This document shows, piece after piece, positions 44,851-54,488 of a DNA stretch of 55,464 bases (position 1 is the stretch's first letter; each line of letters starts with the position of its first letter). The stretch is from a virus. Below the pieces are notes generated by a model. It did no database searches and was not told where the DNA came from. It was given only the letters and a program-made list of their open reading frames with translations. Location of the stretch: positions 1 to 55,464 of the IMG/VR virus record IMGVR_UViG_3300025806_000001. One strand, given 5' to 3'. A program made the translations under genes and the position numbers.

Positions 44851-47501
44851 TGGCAGAATTCGCACAGCGACCTATGGTTGCTCAGGGTATGCCTCCCTCT
44901 GCACCCAATGCAGTAGGGACAGGTATTACTTCTGGGTTAGTACCAGAAAACAACGACCCAATAATTCAACAGGGGATGGAACAATTTACATCTGCTGTTG
45001 ATGGTTTGTACACTAAGTTAGATCAATCAGAAAGTATAGAGGATGTTATAAACTCTGTAAGGGGTGATGAACAACCTATGAAAGCTAGGGTAGATGAACT
45101 AGCAGAGTTAGTTGGTGAAAAAGATGCCAAGAAAACTCCTGAATCAGTGTTAGCGGTTATGCAACCATACTTTCAAATTCTTGAAATGGTGCAATCCCAA
45201 GCGAGCGACGCAGCTCCAGGAGGAATCGCAGATGCTCCAATGGCAGGAGGTCGGCAGTCCACTGTAAATTTTAATAACGCCTCTCCAATCCAAGCTCCAG
45301 GATCGGATGAGGCGTCAATGCGTATAGCTATGGGAGAAACACCAGTTAATTTTGCACATGGCGGTTATCATGATCCCGTTACAGGACTGCCATCTACAAG
45401 ACCTACAACATTTAATAGCCCCCAAATGGTCCCAAATCCTTTTGGTAAAACAAACTACGCTACTAATTTGCCTGATTATGCAAAAATGGATTTCGGTAAT
45501 ATTGAAGCAGGAACTAATCGGTTTATGGATATTTTGACCCCATATGCTAAGTCGGGGCAAACAGATCCTTCAAAACTGATAAGTACACGTGAAGGTTTAT
45601 TAGAACAGTATTTAAAAGACCCCAGAAGCAAAGAAGAAATACTTGCAGAACAACAAGGGTTTTTCGGTGATCAAGATCAAAAAGATTTAGAAACACAAAG
45701 CTCTTTAGCATTAGCTAAATTTGGAGCTCAGGTTGCTCAAACTCCAGGATCTTTGTTACAGGCTTTAACAAAACCTGTACCTGAGTTTGCTACTGATTTA
45801 AGTAAGGTTGCTGCTCAAAAAGCAGCTTTAGATCGCAAAGCAAAAGAGTTTGCATATGATACAGAGCAAACGGAAAAGGCACAGTTAGAAGGTCAGAAGT
45901 TGTCGATAGCTATGAGCTCTATAGAAGAAGCAGCTAGAAATGAAAGTGATTTAAATAAACTAATTTTTAATGCAAGAGCTGATTCTTTAAGTAAAGGAGT
46001 TGACTTAGAAAAAACAAACATAGGGATAATAAATGCTAAAATAACTCAAGCCTATTCGGCTAACAATCAATTTGCTACATTAGGTACAGAGACTTGGGGC
46101 AAAGTAGATGACGATGGTAATGTGACTGTTATTGGTGTGCGTAGAACCGATAAAGGTCCTCAGAAATTTGATAATGGTTCCTTTGAAGCCATCCCTGAAG
46201 GCTATTACCCTATGGATGGTGCGACTATTAGAGCTGCTAGTGCAGCAGGAAAAATAGATTATTCTACAGCTACCGCTAAAACTTTAATGATTCCTGATGC
46301 TAGTACAGAGTCAGGGTTAAGGGAAGTGGCAGGTATTTTCTATAATGGATTTTACATGGTTTCAAAAAGTGGGAACCAAGTAGGAGCAGATGGCAAACCC
46401 GATTTTGTCCCTGCTCCTAATGGCTTTATTGTAGGAACTAAAGACATCTTTTCAACTTCTACTGATACAGTGGGTAGAACTACGATTACATTTCAACGTG
46501 GTCCAAGAAAAGGTCAAACTATTATGACCAAATTGGTAAACCAAGGAGCAGATGTTTACGAAACTGAAACTGAAGTTGTAAACGGCAAGGTAGTAGAAAA
46601 AATAGACCCCCAAACAGGTCGACCTATTATTATAAAAAATCCTGACGGTACTCCAAAAATTGTTGTTCCTGCAGGAGCGTCTGTTTCAGTTAATCCTGCT
46701 TATAGGCAAGAAACTCCTGAGTATGAATATTTTGACAGCAACAACCAACCTCTTGATGGTCCTGAAGGAGCAGCTACTAGAAAGTATGTAAGAGGAAATC
46801 CTTTAGCTAAAAACCTAGGGAAAGTAGGGGTTAAACCTGCTTCGCTTACTCCTTCTGCTTACGGCTTAGAACAACGAAAAATTCTTTCATTAAACCAAGC
46901 TTTGAATGCAGCAGATGAAGTTATACAATCTGTATTTAGTTCTGTTGGTCCTATAAATAGTGTGAAATCTTTTGTAAGTAATGCTATTGGTGGTTGGACA
47001 GATCAAAATTTAGACAATGCGTTGTTGGATTATTCTAAAACTCAAAGTGGTAGTCAAAATCTTGAGATGTTTGGTAGATCTTTAGCACGAGCTCTTGCAT
47101 TAAGTGACCGATATGCAGTTGCGGAACAAAAGCTAATACAAGAGTTAGCTGTTGAACCTGGAGGATTTTTTAAGTCTGCTAAAATGTCTGCTGTAAGATT
47201 AAAAGAACTTGTTCGCATACTGCAAAATGACTTAAACTACTCTACTGCTATTTTAAATGGAGAAGATTATGTCGAAACTCAATCTATGCCTGAGGGTACA
47301 AAAAACGATCCATTTATATACAGTGGCTATGGTCAGTTTGATTATTTGAAAATAGCAACAGCAAATGGAGCTAACTTTGACGGTAAGTTTATGATTATGA
47401 CAAACGAAGAAGCAAAAAGAATTTTCCCACAAGACAGATCAATATGGGGAGCAGGTGGTCCTGTTGAATTAAAAATTGGTGACCAAATAAAGTTTAACTA
47501 A
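44850..47501 (+). CDS. Large internal/ejection protein, 883 aa
   Basis: Not assigned to a family. N-terminal third disordered and Pro/Gly-rich, central helical region (KVAAQKAALDRKAKEFAYDT), then a beta region (GVRRTDKGPQKFDNGSFEAI). No transglycosylase motif found. Size and location within a run of three giant genes fit an ejection-complex protein. Shares its first base with the upstream stop. Confidence 0.6.
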   Translation: MAEFAQRPMVAQGMPPSAPNAVGTGITSGLVPENNDPIIQQGMEQFTSAVDGLYTKLDQSESIEDVINSVRGDEQPMKARVDELAELVGEKDAKKTPESVLAVMQPYFQILEMVQSQASDAAPGGIADAPMAGGRQSTVNFNNASPIQAPGSDEASMRIAMGETPVNFAHGGYHDPVTGLPSTRPTTFNSPQMVPNPFGKTNYATNLPDYAKMDFGNIEAGTNRFMDILTPYAKSGQTDPSKLISTREGLLEQYLKDPRSKEEILAEQQGFFGDQDQKDLETQSSLALAKFGAQVAQTPGSLLQALTKPVPEFATDLSKVAAQKAALDRKAKEFAYDTEQTEKAQLEGQKLSIAMSSIEEAARNESDLNKLIFNARADSLSKGVDLEKTNIGIINAKITQAYSANNQFATLGTETWGKVDDDGNVTVIGVRRTDKGPQKFDNGSFEAIPEGYYPMDGATIRAASAAGKIDYSTATAKTLMIPDASTESGLREVAGIFYNGFYMVSKSGNQVGADGKPDFVPAPNGFIVGTKDIFSTSTDTVGRTTITFQRGPRKGQTIMTKLVNQGADVYETETEVVNGKVVEKIDPQTGRPIIIKNPDGTPKIVVPAGASVSVNPAYRQETPEYEYFDSNNQPLDGPEGAATRKYVRGNPLAKNLGKVGVKPASLTPSAYGLEQRKILSLNQALNAADEVIQSVFSSVGPINSVKSFVSNAIGGWTDQNLDNALLDYSKTQSGSQNLEMFGRSLARALALSDRYAVAEQKLIQELAVEPGGFFKSAKMSAVRLKELVRILQNDLNYSTAILNGEDYVETQSMPEGTKNDPFIYSGYGQFDYLKIATANGANFDGKFMIMTNEEAKRIFPQDRSIWGAGGPVELKIGDQIKFN

Positions 47502-47511
47502 AGGAAAGCAC

Positions 47512-50500
47512 ATGGCAGACCCACTAATATTAAGTGCTCCTACAATAGATGAAATAGAGAGCACAGCACCTAATCTTCAATTTTTAGATCCTCGCAAAGA
47601 TGATCAGAAAGGTCCTGATGCGATAGTACCTCAAGCAGAGGTTACTGCTCAAGTAGAGTTGCAACCTTCTAGACTGACACGTTTAGGTATCGATCCTAAA
47701 ACAGGAGAAAAAAGAGATTTACAGGAAATATATGATGAGCAATACGGTGGTTCTACCATAGCAGGAGAAGTTGCTATTGCTGCTAATGAATTTATAGATA
47801 ATAGTATTGGGGGTCTTGCACGAGGAGCTAACGATTTTATATTAGGGATTCCTAATTTTGCATTAAACCAAATTGATAACGCATTGACCGCAGCAGGAAT
47901 TGTAGAAGAAAATACGATCGATAGAGATTTTTTGCTTAGAGCCATAAACTCAAATGATTTTGAAGCACAGAAAACAATTATTCCTTATTTGTTAGCGTAT
48001 GGTGCAGGGGAAAGAATAGGTTCTACAGATAAAGATAGCATTGTTGAACGATACGGTCGATCAGCAGGAGAAAACATATCTATGGCTGTTCCTTTTATAG
48101 CTTTGCAAATGAAACTTGCTCAATTAACTAATCTTACAGGAAGTGCAGTTTATCAAGCAACTCGAGGTCCTATCAAATCTATATCAGACAAAGTAGCTCC
48201 TTATTTAGATCGCATAGCAGCTCCTTTTAGAACAGCTCCTGGAGCTGCCACAGCGGTAGAAGTAGCAGGAGCAGGTTTAGCAGGGGTAGGTATGCAAGCC
48301 GAAGAAGATATATTCGGCACAAATACTGGTATCGGTGGGTTGGCTGCTGTTGGTGCTCCTTTTTACTTAGCGACTAAAATGACTCCTCAACTCAAGACTG
48401 CTTTTACTTGGCTCGGTAAACCTGCAATGACAATGGCAGATGATGCTCTTTTAAAATCAGGAGTTGTAAGTCCTGGAGGAGGCAAAGCTCAAAGCCAGTT
48501 AGAAAATCAAATAGCTATTGCCAAAGGAACAAATGAAGGAGCTGCGAATTGGCAAAGAGCTCAAGAAATAGAAACAAAGCTAGGACCTTTTGCTCCTGAC
48601 GATAGTCCTATAGTTCTTACTCCAGGAGAAAAAACATTAGACGCTCCCTTTTTAGCTACCCAAGCACGTTTAGAAGGAAAAGGAGATGCGGAGTTTACAC
48701 GCAAAAACCTAAGTCGTAAATTTAATGTGTTAGAAAGTATTGCAAATTTTAAAAATTATTTGATAAAGGGCAAAGGCGACCCTACTTTAGATTCACCTTT
48801 ATACATTTATGATGAGGCTACAAACTCTTACACTTCTACAGTAGGTAAGTTAGATGCTGAAAAAGGTGATTTAGCTTTTCAATTAGATACTTTAAGCCAT
48901 CAAACTGATGGGGCTTTTCCTCTTATGACAGACAAAGCAGCAACAGGGGAACAAGTTCGTCAAAGTCTTATTGCAGCTAAAGACGCAGCTAAAAATTCTG
49001 CAGAACAACTCGCTACAAAATTAAAAATAAATCAAGCTGATCAGTTAGCAAGTAATGATGCCTTAGTCGCAGCACAAGAAAGTTTGAAAAAACAAGTTCT
49101 GACACGCCAAGGAGACGAAGCATTATCTTTTAAAGGTTTGCACCCTATAGTTAAAGATTTCTTAAATACAAAATTAAAACGTGTGTCTTTTCAAGATTGG
49201 AAAAGTTTTTCTAGCCAAACAAGTGATGCTCTTGGCAAAGCTGTAGCAAATAACAAAAGCGAAGATATAAGAACTCTAGCTATACTAAAGAAAACTTTAG
49301 ATAACATGGGTACTACTTACGGTAGAACTTCAGAGAAGTTTCAACAATTTCAAACAGTTTGGAGAGAAACGGTTATTGAACCATTTTCCAATAGTTTCGT
49401 AAGCAAAGTAATAGATGGTCCTGGAGGTAAACGAGGTTATACGTTAGCTCCTGAAAAAGTTGCCAAAGCTTTTTTAAGTGATTCTAATGCAGCTAAAACA
49501 TACATGAGTCTTTTTGCAGATGATCCAGATAAAATGAGGTTTATGAAGAACGCTGTTTTAGATGCAGTTCGCAAAGCAGGGATAGGACCGAAAGGTTTAA
49601 ATGCAGATAAAATAAATACCCACCTCAATACAAACAGGGATGTATATACAGAGCTCGGTTTATTTGATGACCTTAGTAACTCTAACAAATTAGTAAGTGA
49701 TGTGTTAGCTAGACAAGCTGAGTTAGCTACTAGAACAAAACTTGTTAATTCTAACTTGCTGTTTAAATCTATTGCAAAGTCTATGAACAACAGCAACCCA
49801 CAATCATTGTTTGACGATGCAATAAAAAACCCTACTATTATGAAAGAGCTAAAACAGATAGCAGCTAAAGGGTCTGACAGTTTATCGCCAGAAGAATCTT
49901 TGTATGTTTTTCGGGCTGCAATAACAGATAGGTTGTTTAAAAATTACAGTGGAACTGATGTTCTTGCTAATCCTAAAGCTTTCAAACAAATGATTGTAGA
50001 TAACGAAGTTGCGTTAAACCAAGCTTTTGATAAAAAACACTTAGACAATATTTATCTTGTAGCGGATGCAGCAGAAAGAATAATGGCGACAGGTCTACCT
50101 AAAGGAGCAGGTACAACTACTGACGATATTATCACTGCTTTATCTGCTAAAATGGGAACCTCTCCTGCAGGAATCTCTAACCGTTTCATTGCTGTGCAAG
50201 AAGGAAGGTTAGGACCAAGAGCTGCTATAGGATATATTGCTTCAAGGTTTTTAAGGCAACAAAGTAGTGCCAGAACAGAAATGTTATTTAAAGAAATGAT
50301 GTTTAATCCTCAAGTTGCAAATGATTTAACTGTGATAGGACCTAAAAACCTTAGTATATCAGAGCCTGTGCGTCTTAGGATGAACACTTATCTGTTTAAC
50401 GTAGGAGTAGAAGCGTTAGGAGGTCGACCAGATGTTGACCCAGATACTACAAGGGAAATTATTTTTGAAGCCCCAATAGGTAATCAAGGTTCTGTTTCAC

Positions 50501-50700
50501 CTAATATTTTACCGCCTGTTAATACTAATCAGTTTGCTGCTGCTCCAGTGAATAATGCTCCACCTCCTGCTCCTGTAGCAAGTAAGCAACAAACAAATAC
50601 TCAAACAGCCTCAGCTAGTGATCTTTTCCCTTTCGATCCAACGCTTGCTGCTATAGAAAAAAGACAAAACGCTAAACAAGGCATAATGTCTGTTACCTAA
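47512..50700 (+). CDS. Very large internal/ejection protein, 1062 aa
   Basis: Largest gene in the genome, analogous in size and place to T7 gp16-like internal proteins, though sequence similarity cannot be judged by eye. A Gly/Ala-rich region near 200-300 (AVEVAGAGLAGVGMQAEEDI) may be membrane-active. A helical middle part follows. Near residue 880 lies PAGISNRFIAVQEGRLGPRA, shared with the 81-aa protein at 32666-32911. Pro/Ala-rich C-terminal tail. No peptidoglycan hydrolase motif was recognised. Confidence 0.6.
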   Translation: MADPLILSAPTIDEIESTAPNLQFLDPRKDDQKGPDAIVPQAEVTAQVELQPSRLTRLGIDPKTGEKRDLQEIYDEQYGGSTIAGEVAIAANEFIDNSIGGLARGANDFILGIPNFALNQIDNALTAAGIVEENTIDRDFLLRAINSNDFEAQKTIIPYLLAYGAGERIGSTDKDSIVERYGRSAGENISMAVPFIALQMKLAQLTNLTGSAVYQATRGPIKSISDKVAPYLDRIAAPFRTAPGAATAVEVAGAGLAGVGMQAEEDIFGTNTGIGGLAAVGAPFYLATKMTPQLKTAFTWLGKPAMTMADDALLKSGVVSPGGGKAQSQLENQIAIAKGTNEGAANWQRAQEIETKLGPFAPDDSPIVLTPGEKTLDAPFLATQARLEGKGDAEFTRKNLSRKFNVLESIANFKNYLIKGKGDPTLDSPLYIYDEATNSYTSTVGKLDAEKGDLAFQLDTLSHQTDGAFPLMTDKAATGEQVRQSLIAAKDAAKNSAEQLATKLKINQADQLASNDALVAAQESLKKQVLTRQGDEALSFKGLHPIVKDFLNTKLKRVSFQDWKSFSSQTSDALGKAVANNKSEDIRTLAILKKTLDNMGTTYGRTSEKFQQFQTVWRETVIEPFSNSFVSKVIDGPGGKRGYTLAPEKVAKAFLSDSNAAKTYMSLFADDPDKMRFMKNAVLDAVRKAGIGPKGLNADKINTHLNTNRDVYTELGLFDDLSNSNKLVSDVLARQAELATRTKLVNSNLLFKSIAKSMNNSNPQSLFDDAIKNPTIMKELKQIAAKGSDSLSPEESLYVFRAAITDRLFKNYSGTDVLANPKAFKQMIVDNEVALNQAFDKKHLDNIYLVADAAERIMATGLPKGAGTTTDDIITALSAKMGTSPAGISNRFIAVQEGRLGPRAAIGYIASRFLRQQSSARTEMLFKEMMFNPQVANDLTVIGPKNLSISEPVRLRMNTYLFNVGVEALGGRPDVDPDTTREIIFEAPIGNQGSVSPNILPPVNTNQFAAAPVNNAPPPAPVASKQQTNTQTASASDLFPFDPTLAAIEKRQNAKQGIMSVT

Positions 50701-50752
50701 TTGATATTAATAAAAACATGAATAAATTATCAAAAGAAAGCATTGTTAGAAC

Positions 50753-51178
50753 ATGGATCTACCCAAGATAAACATAGCTGTAGCTGCTTCAGCAGTGGTT
50801 GCGATTGTGTCTACTGTGGGCGGTGGTATATGGTATGCTTCTTCGCAAGCTTCAGTAATAGAAAGCTTAACAGAACAAGTTGAAGTTTTAACAATAGAAA
50901 ATAATGCAACTGACCGTACAAACCTAATTCGCGATGTAGAACAAAACAGAGAAAAACTTGATGAAGTAGCCCATATACTTGCAGAAATTTATGAGGATAT
51001 GGAAGAAGCAGATAACGAAATTTGGGATGAAACTGAAATGATTTGGGAAGATGTAGGTGGCATGGCTTCTCATATGATGGAAATAATTAGAGTTCAAGCT
51101 CGCATTAAAACTTTAGAAAGTACAATGGAGTATCTTACAGGCAGTTCAAGATCCCCTCTTCATCCTGACGCAAGGTAG
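50753..51178 (+). CDS. Membrane-anchored coiled-coil protein, 141 aa
   Basis: An N-terminal hydrophobic helix (INIAVAASAVVAIVSTVGGG, residues 7-26, then IWYASSQ) anchors a long acidic coiled coil (LTEQVEVLTIENNATD, EDMEEADNEIWDETEM). Looks like a spanin- or envelope-spanning helper, but no partner lipoprotein is recognised. Function unknown. Confidence 0.6.
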   Translation: MDLPKINIAVAASAVVAIVSTVGGGIWYASSQASVIESLTEQVEVLTIENNATDRTNLIRDVEQNREKLDEVAHILAEIYEDMEEADNEIWDETEMIWEDVGGMASHMMEIIRVQARIKTLESTMEYLTGSSRSPLHPDAR

Positions 51179-51187
51179 TAATACCCA

Positions 51188-51664
51188 ATGATAGATCCCG
51201 CAAGTGCAATCGCAGCCTGTACTCTTGCTTTTAAGGGCATAAAGAAAGCCGTTTCTATAGGCAAAGATATCAGTGACATGGGAAGGGATCTTTCTAATTT
51301 TGGTAAAGCTGTTTCTGATTTAAATTATCTTGGTAATAAAGCTAATAACCCACCTTTATGGAAAAAAGTAAAACCTGGATTTGATACTTCTGCGGTAGAA
51401 ATTTGGGCAGCTCAACAAAAAGCTAAAGAGATGCGAGAAGAGTTACGTGATTATATTAGTCTTTACTATGGACCAAGTGCTTGGAAAGCTATCGTTAACA
51501 TTGAAGTAGAACAAAGACGTTTACAAAAAGAAGCGGTATACAAAAGACAAGAAAAAATAGATCACCTCATAAATTGGGGTGTTGGGATTGGAATTGTTTT
51601 AATTGGCTTGGTTATATTTGGAGCAGTGATATACTTTATAGGCAAAGGTAGGGGTCAGTGGTAA
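51188..51664 (+). CDS. Conserved marine-phage membrane protein, 158 aa
   Basis: IDPASAIAACTLAFKGIKKA start, helical middle (AAQQKAKEMREELRDYISLY) and a C-terminal membrane helix (NWGVGIGIVLIGLVIFGAVI). I recognise this layout from marine phage genomes, where its role is unknown. Followed immediately by a 57-aa gene that starts on its last base. Confidence 0.65.
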   Translation: MIDPASAIAACTLAFKGIKKAVSIGKDISDMGRDLSNFGKAVSDLNYLGNKANNPPLWKKVKPGFDTSAVEIWAAQQKAKEMREELRDYISLYYGPSAWKAIVNIEVEQRRLQKEAVYKRQEKIDHLINWGVGIGIVLIGLVIFGAVIYFIGKGRGQW

Positions 51665-51837
51665 TGGTTTATGTTTTAGTGTTCTTGCATTTTATTAATA
51701 CAGACCATTTAAAATATTATCAAATTGATACATATTCAGACAAACAAGAATGTTTAGCTCAAGCGGAAAAGGCAAAAATACTGGTAACACACAACTCAAT
51801 GAAAGTAACGTGTTTAGAAATTACAACCAGTAATTAA
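51664..51837 (+). CDS. Small protein, 57 aa, convergent with the helicase
   Basis: ATG 51664 overlaps the preceding stop by 1 nt; TAA at 51835-51837 overlaps the end of the minus-strand helicase gene by 4 nt. A hydrophobic start (MVYVLVFLHFI) and two Cys (C30, C50) suggest an exported or membrane-tethered peptide with a possible disulfide. Not recognised. Confidence 0.55.
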   Translation: MVYVLVFLHFINTDHLKYYQIDTYSDKQECLAQAEKAKILVTHNSMKVTCLEITTSN

Positions 51838-53273
51838 ATTATCCAGTCTTTGTAACCTTCAGCTAATACTTGTGAGCTAATGTCTATCTTATTACGCAAC
51901 GCCCTAAGTATTTTTTCATCGCTTGTGTTGTCTGCAACAATATCAATATAGGTAACTTTATTAACTTGTCCTATACGGTGAGCTCTATCTTCACTTTGCA
52001 ATCTTACTTCTAAATCGTATCCATTGCTGTAATAGATCACTGTTTTTGCTTCTGTCAGAGTCAGCCCATAGCCACCTGTGCGTGGTTGCCCAACAAAGAA
52101 CCTCAGAGGATCGTCTTTATCTTGAAATCTTTCAACAATTAACTGCCTTTCTTCTCCTGGAGTTCCACCATAAAATAATTCTACAGATTCAGGACCATAC
52201 TGCTTGGCAAGAGCTTCACCTATAATTTCAAGATCATGGGTAAAGTTCCCCCATATAATTGCCTTACCATCTGTTTCTTCCAACAAAGACATAAGCTCAG
52301 TTAGCTTGTTGCTTGGAACTTTGATCATTCGCCCATCTTCTAACTTTGCAAAACCAGAGCAAACTTGCTGCAACCTTAACAGTTGAGTTAGTATAGTAGA
52401 GGCAGAAATCATACCTTCACCTTCAATGATTGCGAGGGCGTTGCGTTTTAATTGGTCGTACAATTTACGTTGCTCGGGTGTTAGCTCTACTAATCGTTTG
52501 GTATATACTTTGTCAGGTAAATCTAAACAGTCTTCTTTGCGTACCCTAAAGCTGAAGTCTTCTATTAGTTCGTTTAGCTCACTTAGGTTTTGGTATCCTA
52601 CAATCTGGTTAAATGAGTGAGCTCCCATATTTTTCCGCACCATTTTAGCATAGCGGTTTTGGAATGTCCAGAAAGATGTATGCCCTAATACATTGTTTTT
52701 CAAGAAGTCACATTGTGTGAACAAATCAAGTGGCGACTTAGTCACAGGCGATCCTGTAAGTATTCTACGATAAGGAGCATTTTTACCAAGTTTAATTATA
52801 CTCTTTGTACGATTTGCTGTTCGTGATTTTATGGTAGTGCTTTCATCTACAGCAAGCATTGCCCTATGGCACAGTAGAAATTTATCAGCAACCTCAACCC
52901 CACGTTTACTTGACAATGCCTCTACATTCATAAGGAATATTTGTAGGTCATCCGTTTGTTTATTCAACGTGTTTAATTCTTCTTGTTTCTTTTTTGTTTT
53001 TTCTGGCGACCATGTAACAATGTTCGCTTTTACATGATCTGGCAAATGTGTGGGTAGTTCTTTGCGTTCCCAGTTTCTATACACACCTTTTGGTGCAATG
53101 ATCAACGCAGAATCTATTTCACCTTTATCGTACAACATAGCAATGTTATCTATAAGAACTTTAGATTTACCTGTACCCATATCCATAAAAAGAGCATAAT
53201 ACTCTTTAGTCCAAGATTTTTCTAAAGCTTCGAGTTGGTGCTCGTATGGCTTGAATTTAAACTTGTATCGCAT
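51834..53273 (-). CDS. SNF2-family DNA helicase/translocase
   Basis: 479 aa from ATG 53273, chosen because AGAGGG lies just upstream and the alternative TTG at 53300 falls inside the predicted promoter. Motifs: YEHQLEAL (Q-type), LFMDMGTGKSKVL (Walker A, about 28-40), MLAVDESTTIKSRTANRTKS (Walker B region, DEST for DEAH), RILTGSPVTKSPLDLFTQ (motif III), GGYGLTLTEAKTVIYYS (motif V) and QSEDRAHRIGQ (motif VI). Such phage proteins are thought to remodel or repair DNA forks, in a role like T4 UvsW. The only convincing gene on the minus strand. Confidence 0.88.
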   Translation of the reverse strand: MRYKFKFKPYEHQLEALEKSWTKEYYALFMDMGTGKSKVLIDNIAMLYDKGEIDSALIIAPKGVYRNWERKELPTHLPDHVKANIVTWSPEKTKKKQEELNTLNKQTDDLQIFLMNVEALSSKRGVEVADKFLLCHRAMLAVDESTTIKSRTANRTKSIIKLGKNAPYRRILTGSPVTKSPLDLFTQCDFLKNNVLGHTSFWTFQNRYAKMVRKNMGAHSFNQIVGYQNLSELNELIEDFSFRVRKEDCLDLPDKVYTKRLVELTPEQRKLYDQLKRNALAIIEGEGMISASTILTQLLRLQQVCSGFAKLEDGRMIKVPSNKLTELMSLLEETDGKAIIWGNFTHDLEIIGEALAKQYGPESVELFYGGTPGEERQLIVERFQDKDDPLRFFVGQPRTGGYGLTLTEAKTVIYYSNGYDLEVRLQSEDRAHRIGQVNKVTYIDIVADNTSDEKILRALRNKIDISSQVLAEGYKDWII

Positions 53274-53299
53274 TCGCCCTCTTTCTATTGGGTACAACA

Positions 53300-53328
53300 A
53301 TTCTATTACACAGCTATATAATAGACAA
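53300..53328 (-). promoter_or_regulatory. Minus-strand promoter of the SNF2 gene
   Basis: Read on the minus strand: TTGTCT (53328-53323), N17, TAGAAT (53305-53300, one mismatch to TATAAT). The predicted start site leaves about 20 nt of leader to the ATG at 53273. Confidence 0.55.
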
Positions 53329-53336
53329 CTGCTATT

Positions 53337-53510
53337 TTATCTGGTTTGCTATATAGAGGTAAAAGACCGATAGGATTGTTTTAAGTTTTTAACATTTATA
53401 AATATACGATATACAATATCTTCAACTTTCGTGGTCGCGCGACTAAATCGGACTTTATTTTATTGGTCATTGCTTTGTTTTTAGTGCCTATTAGTAAAAG
53501 TTAAAACCCC
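53337..53510 (+). promoter_or_regulatory. Long leader element, copy B, with extended -10 promoter
   Basis: Counterpart of 16045-16290. TTATCTGG (53337-53344), TTTGCTATATAG with TATATA at 53350-53355, GGTAAA, GATAGGA, ATATACAATATCT (53409-53421), ACTTTCGTG (53425-53433), palindrome GTCGCGCGAC (53434-53443), then CCTATTAGTAAA. The -10 lies about 250 nt before the start of the first early gene, nearly the same distance as in copy A. The 300-nt gap between the divergent genes is mostly this element; 53511-53586 shows nothing else clear. Confidence 0.6.
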
Positions 53511-53586
53511 TACAAGATAGTGGAGATAGTAAAGGATAACTTACTGCTTTTATTTTTACGCTATACCAAGTAAAGTTAAATATACC

Positions 53587-53604
53587 CATGTGGAGAAAGA
53601 CATG
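53587..53604 (+). promoter_or_regulatory. RBS hairpin (AGAAAG-loop family) enclosing the start codon
   Basis: Stem CATGT (53587-53591) / ACATG (53600-53604), loop GGAGAAAG. Here the start codon ATG (53602-53604) is itself part of the 3' stem, and the Shine-Dalgarno GGAG is in the loop. Confidence 0.6.
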
Positions 53605-53928
53605 ACAGTTTATATTACACAAGAAATGCGAGGTCGTGACATTACAGATGCCACTAGCTTCGGCGATGTTGAAATACTTGTTCCTGCAGGAGAGCAAGCA
53701 AGTTATTCTACACAACCTATTATGAGACAAATTAACAGAAAGCTAAGTAAGTTTTCTGATGATGACTACCTTATTTTAGCAGGAGACCCTGTTGTTATTG
53801 CTTTATGTGCTTGCCTTGCAGCAAGAACTAACAGGGGCAAATTCAAAATGTTAAAGTGGGATAGGCAAGAAGGAAAGTATTTTCCTTTAACCGCAGACCT
53901 AAATTACAGACCAGGAGGTGACAAATGA
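53602..53928 (+). CDS. Conserved early phage protein, 108 aa
   Basis: ATG 53602 is preferred to GTG 53590 because GGAG is correctly spaced for it. LSKFSDDDYLILAGDPVVIA, then ALCACLAARTNRGKFKMLKW, is a pattern seen in T7-like and other podoviral early regions; function unknown. First gene of the early operon. Overlaps the next gene by 4 nt. Confidence 0.65.
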   Translation: MTVYITQEMRGRDITDATSFGDVEILVPAGEQASYSTQPIMRQINRKLSKFSDDDYLILAGDPVVIALCACLAARTNRGKFKMLKWDRQEGKYFPLTADLNYRPGGDK

Positions 53929-54485
53929 GTAGCGACTTTGAATCTGTTGCAGAACAGTTCAGTGCAATAAATGAAGATGGTATGAGCAGAGTAAGTAAAC
54001 TTGCTCGTTTGCAATTAACACTAGAAGAGCGTGTGAAAGCATTAGAAGAAGATGTTAAGGAAGCTAAAAGAAGCTTAAAGGAAGTAGCAGAGGAACAATT
54101 ACCTGCTGCGATGGCTGAATATAACATGACTAAAATTGGCTTAGAAGATGGTTCAGAAATTAAAATTAATAAATTTTACAGTGCTTCTATACCGAAAGAT
54201 AAAGCAGACTTATCGTTTGCATGGTTATTGGAAAACGGTTTCGGTGACTTAATAAAGAACCAAGTAGCTACAAACTTTGTTCGTGGACAAGAAACACAAG
54301 CAAACGAGTTTGCAGAGGAATTGACAGAAAGAGGTATGCCTGTCAATAGCAGAAAATGGGTAGAACCTATGTCATTGAAGGCTTGGTACAAAGAGTCTAC
54401 TGAAAACGGTATTTCTATACCAGACGAACTGTTCGGTGGTTACATCGGAGAGAAAGCAAAAATAACTACTCCAAAGAAAGGGTAA
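53925..54485 (+). CDS. Conserved replication-region protein, 186 aa
   Basis: N-terminal coiled coil (LTLEERVKALEEDVKEAKRS), then a compact domain with KIGLEDGSEIKINKFYSASI and a C-terminal EPMSLKAWYKESTENGISIP, DELFGGYIGEKAKI. The C-terminal pattern is frequent in podoviral early proteins that stand next to ssDNA-binding proteins. No function is established. Confidence 0.65.
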   Translation: MSSDFESVAEQFSAINEDGMSRVSKLARLQLTLEERVKALEEDVKEAKRSLKEVAEEQLPAAMAEYNMTKIGLEDGSEIKINKFYSASIPKDKADLSFAWLLENGFGDLIKNQVATNFVRGQETQANEFAEELTERGMPVNSRKWVEPMSLKAWYKESTENGISIPDELFGGYIGEKAKITTPKKG

Positions 54486-54488
54486 AAT

